Of a stretch of 61,537 nucleotides of DNA, positions 48,666 through 56,236 are shown piece after piece. Below the pieces are notes generated by a model. It had not been told where the DNA came from and searched no databases. It saw only the letters and a list, made by a program, of their open reading frames with translations. Position 1 is the stretch's first letter; each line of letters begins with the position of its first letter. A program made the translations under genes and the position numbers. This DNA is from Solobacterium sp. GTDB lineage: Bacteria; Bacillota_I; Bacilli_A; Erysipelotrichales; Erysipelotrichaceae. Location: positions 1 through 61,537 of the forward strand of contig JAILCN010000028.1 in assembly GCA_024680365.1 (NCBI GenBank), written 5' to 3'.

Positions 48666-49964
48666 ATGAAAACAATTACGTATGAAATTACCAACCCGTT
48701 GGGAATGCACGCACGTCCGGCTGCTTTTGTCGCGCAGGCATGTGTAGCACTTCCTTCCCAGATCGTCATTAAGTGCAACGGCAAAAAGGCAAACGGCGAC
48801 AACGTTCTTCAGATCCTCGCGCTCGACGCTCAGCAGGGTTCCGTTCTTGAGATCTCCGCTGAAGGCGGCGATGAAGATGCTGCACTGGCTGCTGTCAAGG
48901 GCGAACTCGATCAGAGACTCAAGAGATACTCTGAGGTTCCTGTTCTGAAGATCGCGTTCTTCGGCGCAAAAGACTATGACAGAATCTTCTTCTCCGAACT
49001 GGCAAGAGACATCGGTGAAGGTTCCTACAACTGCGATATCAAATACTTCAATGCACGTCTCACACCTGAAACAGCAGGTCTGGCAAAGGGATTTGACGCT
49101 GTCTGCATCTTCGTCAACGACGAGTGCCCGAGAGCAGCTGTTGAAAAACTTCATGACTGCGGCGTCAAGCTGATCCTTCTGCGCTGCGCAGGATTCAACA
49201 ACGTTGACCTGCAGGCTGCGAAAGAATGCGGCATCCGCGTTGCCCGCGTTCCTGCTTACTCACCGTATGCAGTTGCGGAACACGCTATGACACTTGCCAT
49301 GACGGCAAACCGCCGCATGCACAAGGCTGTCAACAAAGTAAAAGACAACAACTTCGCTCTGAGCGGACTGCTCGGTGTCGACCTACACAATAAAGTTGCC
49401 GGCATCATGGGAACAGGAAAGATCGGCCAGTGCATGGCTCATATCTGCAAAGGCTTCGGCATGACAGTCATCGGATGGGACGCATTCCCGAACCAGAAGC
49501 TCGTTGATGAAGGCCTCCTGACTTATGTTGATAAAGACGAACTGCTCCAGAAGGCAGATCTGATCTCCCTGCACGCACCGCTGATCATGGGCCCGAACGG
49601 CACATATCATCTGATCAACGCGGAAGCGATCGCAAAGATGAAGGACACAGCGATCCTCGTTAACACAGCCCGCGGCGGACTGATCGACAATGAAGCTCTG
49701 ATCGATGCGCTGAAGGAAGGCAAGTTCCACGCTGTCGGTCTCGACGTATACGAAGGCGAAGACGCGAACGTTTACACAGACCACTCCGACGACTACCTGG
49801 TCAACGACATCACAGCAAGACTGCAGATGTTCCCGAACGTTGTTCTGACATCCCACCAGGCATTCTTCACAAGAGAAGCTCTGCAGGCAATCGCTGCTGT
49901 TACTCTTGAAAACGCACGCAACTTCAACCAGGGTGTTGATCTCGGCGCAGCTGAGTGCAAATAA
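48666..49964 (+). CDS. HPr domain fused to D-2-hydroxyacid (D-lactate type) dehydrogenase
   Basis: N-terminal HPr signature NPLGMHARPAAFVAQA; from about aa 92 D-LDH fold with LLRCAGFNNVDLQAAKE, GIMGTGKIGQ, VNTARGGLIDNEAL, LTSHQAFFTREAL. Confidence 0.93.
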   Translation: MKTITYEITNPLGMHARPAAFVAQACVALPSQIVIKCNGKKANGDNVLQILALDAQQGSVLEISAEGGDEDAALAAVKGELDQRLKRYSEVPVLKIAFFGAKDYDRIFFSELARDIGEGSYNCDIKYFNARLTPETAGLAKGFDAVCIFVNDECPRAAVEKLHDCGVKLILLRCAGFNNVDLQAAKECGIRVARVPAYSPYAVAEHAMTLAMTANRRMHKAVNKVKDNNFALSGLLGVDLHNKVAGIMGTGKIGQCMAHICKGFGMTVIGWDAFPNQKLVDEGLLTYVDKDELLQKADLISLHAPLIMGPNGTYHLINAEAIAKMKDTAILVNTARGGLIDNEALIDALKEGKFHAVGLDVYEGEDANVYTDHSDDYLVNDITARLQMFPNVVLTSHQAFFTREALQAIAAVTLENARNFNQGVDLGAAECK

Positions 49965-49985
49965 TCAGACCTAAAATCTCCATCC

Positions 49986-50017
49986 AAAGCATGTCTTCAC
50001 AGGCATGCTTTTTTTAT
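49986..50017 (+). terminator. Rho-independent terminator
   Basis: AAAGCATGTC / GGCATGCTTT then TTTTT. Confidence 0.9.
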
Positions 50018-50035
50018 GATTTCCTTAATATAGTT

Positions 50036-50095
50036 AGGTACCTTGACATTGTACCTGCACCAGTTATAATGAGGGTGTACTAATAGTAAGGTACC
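50036..50095 (+). promoter_or_regulatory. Sigma70-type promoter with overlapping inverted-repeat operators
   Basis: TTGACA (50043-50048), 16 nt spacer, TATAAT (50065-50070); AGGTAC-N9-GTACCT straddles the -35 and another GGTACC lies at 50090-50095. Confidence 0.7.
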
Positions 50096-50113
50096 AAAAC
50101 AAAAGGAGGTTTT

Positions 50114-50713
50114 ATGAACGAAGAGAACAGAAAAGAATACTGCCCGCACTGCGAAAACCATTGTCCTGCCGATCATCCCGGATGCGGAAGAGGTGTCAGA
50201 TATTTTGAAGAAGATATGGAAGAAGACTTCAGAGAAGAAAGACATCACGGCCGTCCGCATGACCCGGAAGAAGGGGAAAGACACTTCTGCGGCAGAAGAC
50301 ACGGACATCCGCACCATCCGCATCCCGAATGGGCAGGTGATCCGGAAAGCCTGGAAGGCCTGTTTGTCCGCTGTGTGCGCAGGATGCATCATCAGCACGG
50401 CCGCTTCGGCTCTACCCAGGACCGCATCATCCGGATCCTGGATGAAAACGGCGGCACGATGGGTCAGAAATCCCTGCAGGAGCTGATGCGTGTCAGGCCC
50501 GGCTCGATCAGCGAGATCCTGACAAAGATGGAAGAGAAGGGGCTGATCGAAAGAAAAAAGGATGCCGATGACAGACGGGCATCGCTGATCACCCTTACGA
50601 CGGAAGACCGTCCGGAAACACCGCAGACATCCCTGTTTGATGTACTGACTGATGAAGAAAAGGAGAACCTGAAGCAGCTTCTGAAAAAGGTGCTGGAACA
50701 GGAAAACGGGTAA
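50114..50713 (+). CDS. MarR family transcriptional regulator with His/Cys-rich N-terminus
   Basis: CPHCENHCPADHPGC...HHGRPHD...GRRHGHPHHPHPEW then wHTH ...GGTMGQKSLQELMRVRPGSISEILTKMEEKGLIERKKDADDRRASLITLT. Confidence 0.85.
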   Translation: MNEENRKEYCPHCENHCPADHPGCGRGVRYFEEDMEEDFREERHHGRPHDPEEGERHFCGRRHGHPHHPHPEWAGDPESLEGLFVRCVRRMHHQHGRFGSTQDRIIRILDENGGTMGQKSLQELMRVRPGSISEILTKMEEKGLIERKKDADDRRASLITLTTEDRPETPQTSLFDVLTDEEKENLKQLLKKVLEQENG

Positions 50714-50716
50714 AGA

Positions 50717-50750
50717 AAAGCATCCTAGTCTTTTATGACCAGGATGCTTT
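50717..50750. terminator. Terminator hairpin between convergent MarR and XRE genes
   Basis: AAAGCATCCT / AGGATGCTTT 10 bp stem; XRE stop codon lies inside it. Confidence 0.65.
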
Positions 50751-50958
50751 CAATGCTGACGTGCCACAGCTGTGACAGGACAAGCAGATTGGCGATGTCG
50801 GGAAGCGTTTGTCCCCACTGCCATTTGTAGATGGCCTGGGGTGAGGAGAATCCGAAGATCTCCTGCAGATTCTTCACGGACATTCCGCTCTGTTCCCGCA
50901 GCTGGCGGATCCGTTTACCAGTTTCTCTGGTATCGATCACAGGGTAGTGCATTTCCAT
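50725..50958 (-). CDS. XRE family HTH transcriptional regulator
   Basis: GKRIRQLREQSGMSVKNLQEIFGFSSPQAIYKWQWGQTLPDIANLLVLSQLW; start MEMHYP at 50958 after GGAGG. Confidence 0.88.
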   Translation of the reverse strand: MEMHYPVIDTRETGKRIRQLREQSGMSVKNLQEIFGFSSPQAIYKWQWGQTLPDIANLLVLSQLWHVSIESILVIKD

Positions 50959-51073
50959 ATACAGTCCTCCTTCCGGCATAAGCGCATACGCAAAAAAGCC
51001 TTTTCCTCCATTACACCTTCTGGACTGTATAGGCGGAGTTTTCTCTCTCCGCACGCTTATCATAGCACAAATT

Positions 51074-51108
51074 AAAAAGGATCTGTTAAACCGGAAGTTT
51101 AACAGATC
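51074..51108 (-). terminator. Rho-independent terminator of DUF2828 gene
   Basis: GATCTGTTAAAC-CGGAA-GTTTAACAGATC perfect 12 bp stem, CTTTTT downstream on minus strand. Confidence 0.8.
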
Positions 51109-52550
51109 TTTAAATATGCTTCAGAATGCAGGATCTTCATCATGTATTCATACGGCGTACTGACATCATCATCCGCCAGATGTTCAAAGACTGAGGCGGA
51201 CTGGCCGGATACCAGCAGGATATTCTCTGTATCACAGGATGCGTGGAATGTATTCCGGCGGGCATTCAGATTCCAGAAGACAACTTTCGGAAGAACATAG
51301 CCATGGGAGGCAAACAGTTTTTTCATGGCGTCTGAAAACAGCTGGTTCAGTCCGTAAGTACAGACATCGATCTCCATGTCAGAGAGGATCACCAGAGAAT
51401 CCGGCATGTCTTCCTGCGGCACATGATGACGGACAGCTGCGGAAAGGATCAGCCGGAAGGCAGCTTCGAGATCAGTGTTCATATCCCAGTCCGCCGTACG
51501 TACAGATTCAATTTTCTCAAAGAGGGAGCTGCCTCTGATCTCAACAAGCTCAGGACGTCTGGAGAATGTCATGAAGCGGTTGCGGAAGATGCCCTGATTG
51601 CGCTGGGCAAACCAGATCGCCAGTGAGACAGAAGCGGCAAGCGGTCTGCCGTACATGGAACCGGATACATCTGCCATGACCAGGCATTTTCTGCTTCCCC
51701 GCACAAAGTCAGGCATCGCGTCCCACTGTGCTTCCAGCACAGGATCTTCCTGACGGATCCGGTACAGATACTGTTCCGCGATATCATACGGATACAGCAC
51801 GCGGCTGTTCAGAGAAGAACGCTGTTCCCTGACATCCTGCAGCCAGTTTTCAAACCGCTGCGGATCATGACGCTGGAAGGCATTGCGGTACAGCTTCATC
51901 GCGTATGACGGAACAGATGGATAGGAGATCTGCTCATATGCCTGAGCAGACAGGAAACATTCCGTGACATTGATATAGTTCCGCAGGGCGGACAGTGTTT
52001 TCCGGTATGTCCGTTCGCTCATGCCGAGCGCTTCCGCCAGACAGCGGGCGGTCTGTACTGTCTCACGGGAAGAGGCGTTGACAGACGGCAGCCATTTGCC
52101 AAGCAGGGAAACTGCTTTGCCGGCAGCCATCTGTTTCTGATCTTCTCTGAGCTGTGTTCTGATCAGCCGGATCACATCATCTTTTAACGGTGTCTTCAGC
52201 AGACAGAGCAGATCATCCCATCTCCCGTATTCCGGGATGTACTGCAGGTTTCTGCGCAGCAGCTTCGGTCTGAAGACCGCCAGGGTCTGAAAGAAGATGC
52301 GGGCGGTGCGCCGTTCGCCCAGTCCGCTGCGGATATCTCTTGTGTAGAAGGCAAGCTTCAGAGCTGCAGTTTCATCTTCCTGCAGTGCTCTGAGGAACAG
52401 CCGGGCAATGTCCTCCGGCTTTCTCTCTCTGAGGGCGCCGGCCATGAAGAAGGCATCTGTCATGGCAGAGCCTGATGTGTTGTGCGCGTATGCGCCGTTT
52501 TCTGTAACAGATCTCATCTGTTCATTTCTGATCGCATGAAGCAGTGTCAT
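51099..52550 (-). CDS. DUF2828-like / TROVE-related protein with VWA domain
   Basis: N-terminal helical repeat-like region; VWA MIDAS-like VMADVSGSMYG and SLVILSDMEID; GGAGG RBS before MTLLHAIRNEQ. Confidence 0.75.
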   Translation of the reverse strand: MTLLHAIRNEQMRSVTENGAYAHNTSGSAMTDAFFMAGALRERKPEDIARLFLRALQEDETAALKLAFYTRDIRSGLGERRTARIFFQTLAVFRPKLLRRNLQYIPEYGRWDDLLCLLKTPLKDDVIRLIRTQLREDQKQMAAGKAVSLLGKWLPSVNASSRETVQTARCLAEALGMSERTYRKTLSALRNYINVTECFLSAQAYEQISYPSVPSYAMKLYRNAFQRHDPQRFENWLQDVREQRSSLNSRVLYPYDIAEQYLYRIRQEDPVLEAQWDAMPDFVRGSRKCLVMADVSGSMYGRPLAASVSLAIWFAQRNQGIFRNRFMTFSRRPELVEIRGSSLFEKIESVRTADWDMNTDLEAAFRLILSAAVRHHVPQEDMPDSLVILSDMEIDVCTYGLNQLFSDAMKKLFASHGYVLPKVVFWNLNARRNTFHASCDTENILLVSGQSASVFEHLADDDVSTPYEYMMKILHSEAYLKIC

Positions 52551-52673
52551 AGATGCCTCCTTTCCCGGCAGAATACCAGGCGCATGATCGCTTTTCCTCA
52601 ACAGATGTATTTGCTGTGAGCGCCTGCATAAGCAGTATGCATCAGGAAGCATCTTTCTGCACTAAACCTCTCG

Positions 52674-52701
52674 TTTAAAAAAGCTGTGGTCATCACAGCT
52701 T
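52674..52701 (-). terminator. Rho-independent terminator of L-serine dehydratase gene
   Basis: Minus strand AAGCTGTG-ATGAC-CACAGCTT then TTTTT. Confidence 0.85.
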
Positions 52702-53898
52702 TGTGTCAGAATGATAGATCTTTGCCAGTCCGCCGTGCGAAGTCTCACGGTATTTTTCATCCATGTCGCGGCCGGTCCGGTACATCGTGGCGACGACATC
52801 GTCAAAGGAGATCTTTCTGGTCGTATAGAGGAAGCGGGAGAGGTTGACCGCGCTGATCGCACGCATCGCCGCGACCGCGTTTCTTTCGATGCACGGGATC
52901 TGTACCAGTCCGCCGACCGGATCGCAGGTCAGTCCCAGACTGTGTTCCATGGCAATTTCCGCTGCGTATTCGATCTGATCGATATTCAGCTGATACAGAG
53001 CCGCAAGAGCAGCTGCCGTCATCGAACAGGCGCTTCCGATCTCTGCCTGACAGCCGCATTCCGCACCGGAAATGCTGGCGTTGGTGCGGATCACGTTGCC
53101 GACAAGCGCAGCGGCAGCGAGAGCATCCAGGATCTCATTTTCCGGGAACCCGCGGTCTTTCTCCATGTAATACAGCACCGCCGGCAGAACGCCGCAGCTT
53201 CCGCAGGTGGGCGAAGTCACGACAATGTTTTCATCCGCGTTCTCTTCACTGACCGCATAGGCATATGCCGCGATCATCCGGTTCATCGTCACATCCGCGC
53301 TTTCGTTATAGCAGCGCTTTTCATACAGTGTCTTTGCTTTTCTCGCGACATTGAGTCCGCCCGGCAGGATGCCTTCCGCCTTCAGACCTCTTTCCACAGA
53401 ATCTTTCATCGCTTCCCAGACTTCTTTCATGAAAGGGATCAGACTGCTGCCTTCTTTCCTGCGGATGAATTCGGTCAGTGTGATGTTCTCCTTTTTGCAG
53501 GCATCAATGATCTCGGAAAAGTTCTTCTGGGGATAGATCTCTCTTTCATCGTCAGAGATCTTGTTTTCAATGCGGATCGCGCCGCCGCCGATGCTGAAGA
53601 TGCGTGCTTCGGCGATCTTTTCCTGATTCCGGAACGCTTCAAAAAACATCGTATTGGGATGCGGAAGATCCGTCTCTTCATAGTTGTAAATGATCTCAGC
53701 GTCAGGGATCGCGGAGCGGATCGCTTTGCCGGTCCCGTGTCCCTTGCCGGTGAAGGCAAGTGAACCATACAGGGTAACGCGGATGATGTCCGCGTCCGGA
53801 TACCAGCCGCCGAACAGCTGGGCAGCCCGGTAGGGACCGACCGTATGGGAACTGGAAGGCCCGTGTCCAATCTTATATACACTTCTGATACTTTTCAT
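52693..53898 (-). CDS. sdaA: L-serine ammonia-lyase (single-chain, beta+alpha)
   Basis: MKSIRSVYKIGHGPSSSHTVGPYRAAQLF and VTSPTCGSCGVLPAV, ISGAECGCQAEIGSACSM, EHSLGLTCDPVGGLVQIPCIERN. Confidence 0.95.
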   Translation of the reverse strand: MKSIRSVYKIGHGPSSSHTVGPYRAAQLFGGWYPDADIIRVTLYGSLAFTGKGHGTGKAIRSAIPDAEIIYNYEETDLPHPNTMFFEAFRNQEKIAEARIFSIGGGAIRIENKISDDEREIYPQKNFSEIIDACKKENITLTEFIRRKEGSSLIPFMKEVWEAMKDSVERGLKAEGILPGGLNVARKAKTLYEKRCYNESADVTMNRMIAAYAYAVSEENADENIVVTSPTCGSCGVLPAVLYYMEKDRGFPENEILDALAAAALVGNVIRTNASISGAECGCQAEIGSACSMTAAALAALYQLNIDQIEYAAEIAMEHSLGLTCDPVGGLVQIPCIERNAVAAMRAISAVNLSRFLYTTRKISFDDVVATMYRTGRDMDEKYRETSHGGLAKIYHSDTKL

Positions 53899-53977
53899 CT
53901 TAAAACCTCACAGAACAGCTCCTTCATTGTATCATAAGGGCCGTGTTTCTTTTGGCAAGCCGTGCAATAATAATACC

Positions 53978-55009
53978 ATGAAACAGGATGACAGAAGATC
54001 TGCCGTACAGATGACAGCGCTGCTCAGCATCATGCATATGATCACTGACTTTTTGTGCGCGCTGACAATGACGGCAGGCGTGGTTTCTCAGACGATGGGA
54101 CTCAATGAGCTTGTCCTTTACAATTTCTGTGCGTTTGCCCTGCAGATGCCGTTTGGCATTGCCGCGGACCGGCTGAGTGCATATGACGGCGGCAGGGAAC
54201 GGACAGCCCGGCTGACTGTTCTTGCCGGTGTGGTCCTGACCCTGGCAGGATGCTTTCTTGGTCCCGCAGTGCTCGGCACTGGCAACGCGCTGTTTCATGT
54301 CGGCGGCGGCATGATCACGATCCGCCGGGATGACGCCTGTGGTTTCAGGGGCAGGGGACTGGGCGTCTTTGTTGCGCCCGGTGCTGTCGGTCTTGCCTGC
54401 GGAGCGATCCTCGCGGATCCTTCAAAGATGTGGCTGCCGGCTGCTGTGCTGGTGGTTCTTGTATTCTGTGTACTCATGGAAAAAGGACAGAGTGCAGGCA
54501 TTCAGAGCATCGATCCGGACGTTCTGCTTTCCAGAAGTGTCTGGATCTCTGCTGCTCTGCTTTCGGCGGTCGTCGTGATCCGCTCCGCTGCCTCACTTGC
54601 CATGCAGTTTCCCTGGAAGAGCGCTCCGTATACGATCATCCTTGCGGCCTGCGCGTCTGCCCTCGGCAAGGCGGCAGGGGGCTTTGTTTCGGCCTCGCTC
54701 GGATACCGCAGAGCGGCAGCGGTGTCCCTGCTAGCCTCAGCTGTCTGTTTCATTGCCGGAGCGAATATGATCTGCGGACTTGCCGGTCTGCTGTTCTTCA
54801 ATATGACAATGCCGATGACGCTGTACGGCCTGAAACAGAAGATGCCCTCCATGCCTGGTTTTGCCTTCGGCATTCTGACGTTCGCGCTGTTCATCGGCTA
54901 TCTGCCGGCTGTCAGCGGCCTGTTTGACGCTGTTTCCTCAGTTGTGCTCGGCGCAGGGGCTTCCCTTGTTTCACTGGTGCTTCTGCTTGCGGAAGGGAGA
55001 AAAGAATGA
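53978..55009 (+). CDS. MFS-like membrane transporter, uncharacterised
   Basis: About 10-12 hydrophobic segments; start MKQDDRRSAVQMTALLSIMHMITDF. Confidence 0.6.
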   Translation: MKQDDRRSAVQMTALLSIMHMITDFLCALTMTAGVVSQTMGLNELVLYNFCAFALQMPFGIAADRLSAYDGGRERTARLTVLAGVVLTLAGCFLGPAVLGTGNALFHVGGGMITIRRDDACGFRGRGLGVFVAPGAVGLACGAILADPSKMWLPAAVLVVLVFCVLMEKGQSAGIQSIDPDVLLSRSVWISAALLSAVVVIRSAASLAMQFPWKSAPYTIILAACASALGKAAGGFVSASLGYRRAAAVSLLASAVCFIAGANMICGLAGLLFFNMTMPMTLYGLKQKMPSMPGFAFGILTFALFIGYLPAVSGLFDAVSSVVLGAGASLVSLVLLLAEGRKE

Positions 55010-55368
55010 AACAGGGACTGATGGTATTCGGTGTTCCGCTGATCATGACGCTGCTGATCGAAATGAGCGGTGCATACACGCTTGGCGTCCGCCGCAGAGA
55101 TGACCTGACACTGGTAGCGGCAGTCAATCTGCTCACCAATCCGCCGGCTGTTTTCCTTGCCATGATGATCTCGAATGTCCTGCAGGGATCACCAAGGCAT
55201 CTGGTGGTTTACGGAGTGCTTGAACCGTTAATCGTATTTATTGAATATCTGTATTATGATAGAGACATGGAAACATCCATGCATCCTCTGTTTCTTTCCG
55301 TTATATTAAACATTCTTTCTGTTACTGGAGGTATCATATGCGCAAAACTATTCTGGCAGACATTGTGA
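55006..55368 (+). CDS. Uncharacterised membrane protein
   Basis: ATGA overlap with preceding gene; 3-4 hydrophobic segments. Confidence 0.65.
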   Translation: MKQGLMVFGVPLIMTLLIEMSGAYTLGVRRRDDLTLVAAVNLLTNPPAVFLAMMISNVLQGSPRHLVVYGVLEPLIVFIEYLYYDRDMETSMHPLFLSVILNILSVTGGIICAKLFWQTL

Positions 55369-55541
55369 CCGTCTTTGTCCTGTTCATTCTTTTTATCGCA
55401 GAAGTGCGTGCAGATCTGATCGATCCGCCTCTGCCTGTCAGCAGTGATCTGCCTGCTTATGTCATCGCGGCTGCTGTCGCGTTTCCGGTCCTGATCGCTG
55501 TTCTGCTGATCCACGGCATCCGGAAAAAGAAGATCAAATAA
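55338..55541 (+). CDS. Small two-TM membrane protein
   Basis: GGAGG RBS before ATG 55338; overlaps upstream ORF by 31 nt; TM-loop-TM pattern. Confidence 0.55.
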   Translation: MRKTILADIVTVFVLFILFIAEVRADLIDPPLPVSSDLPAYVIAAAVAFPVLIAVLLIHGIRKKKIK

Positions 55542-55546
55542 ACTTT

Positions 55547-56236
55547 ATGAACACACAAAGCAAAGACACTCATCTCCTCCTTCCGGATGAAATCAGAACG
55601 TATACGGAAGGTCTTTCGTATGTGAAGGATGTCGTCGGCCGCAGCGGCGACAGCGTCTTCCTGTTTGAAGACAGGTATGTTCTGAAAGTCTCCGAAAAGA
55701 CAGACGGTCTGAAGCGGGAAATGGAGCGGACTGATTTTCTGGCAGAACACGGGATCCCCGGCTGCCGGAGCATCTGTTTCGCGGAAGAAGGCGGCAGAGC
55801 ATATTATCTGCGCACCTGTCTGCGAGGCATCAGTCTGATCGACAGGCGGTATCTGCGTGATCCTGAACTGCTGGCAGAGAAATGCGCGGAAGCGGTAAAC
55901 GTCCTGAAAAGCCTGGACGGTGCAGACTGTCCGTTCTGTTCGCCGGACAGCAACGGCAGCGACTTTATTCATGGTGACCTGTGTCTGCCGAATCTCTATT
56001 TCAATGAACAGGGTAAATTTATCGGTTTTATCGATCTTGACGGCTGCGGCAAAGGCGACCGCTGGTATGACTATGCCTGGCTGATCTGGTCATGGCGGTA
56101 CAATCTGAAAACAACTGCATATGACAGCATACTGCTGGAAAAACTTGGCATCCGGTTTTCTGAAGAGCAGTATGAACGCTATATTCCTGCCGGCTGCAGG
56201 GGCAGCCGGAGCGCTGAGGAAAAGGAGGAGAAATGA
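55547..56236 (+). CDS. Aminoglycoside phosphotransferase (APH(3')-like) family kinase
   Basis: DFIHGDLCLPNLYFNEQGKFIGFIDLDGCGKGDRWYDYAWLIWSWR (HGDxxxxN and DxD-like motifs). Confidence 0.82.
   Translation: MNTQSKDTHLLLPDEIRTYTEGLSYVKDVVGRSGDSVFLFEDRYVLKVSEKTDGLKREMERTDFLAEHGIPGCRSICFAEEGGRAYYLRTCLRGISLIDRRYLRDPELLAEKCAEAVNVLKSLDGADCPFCSPDSNGSDFIHGDLCLPNLYFNEQGKFIGFIDLDGCGKGDRWYDYAWLIWSWRYNLKTTAYDSILLEKLGIRFSEEQYERYIPAGCRGSRSAEEKEEK

Noticed and set aside
55547-56236. Reporting the APH-like gene as an aminoglycoside resistance gene
   Set aside because: Divergent sequence and chromosomal operon context with a phosphatase; resistance cannot be claimed without testing
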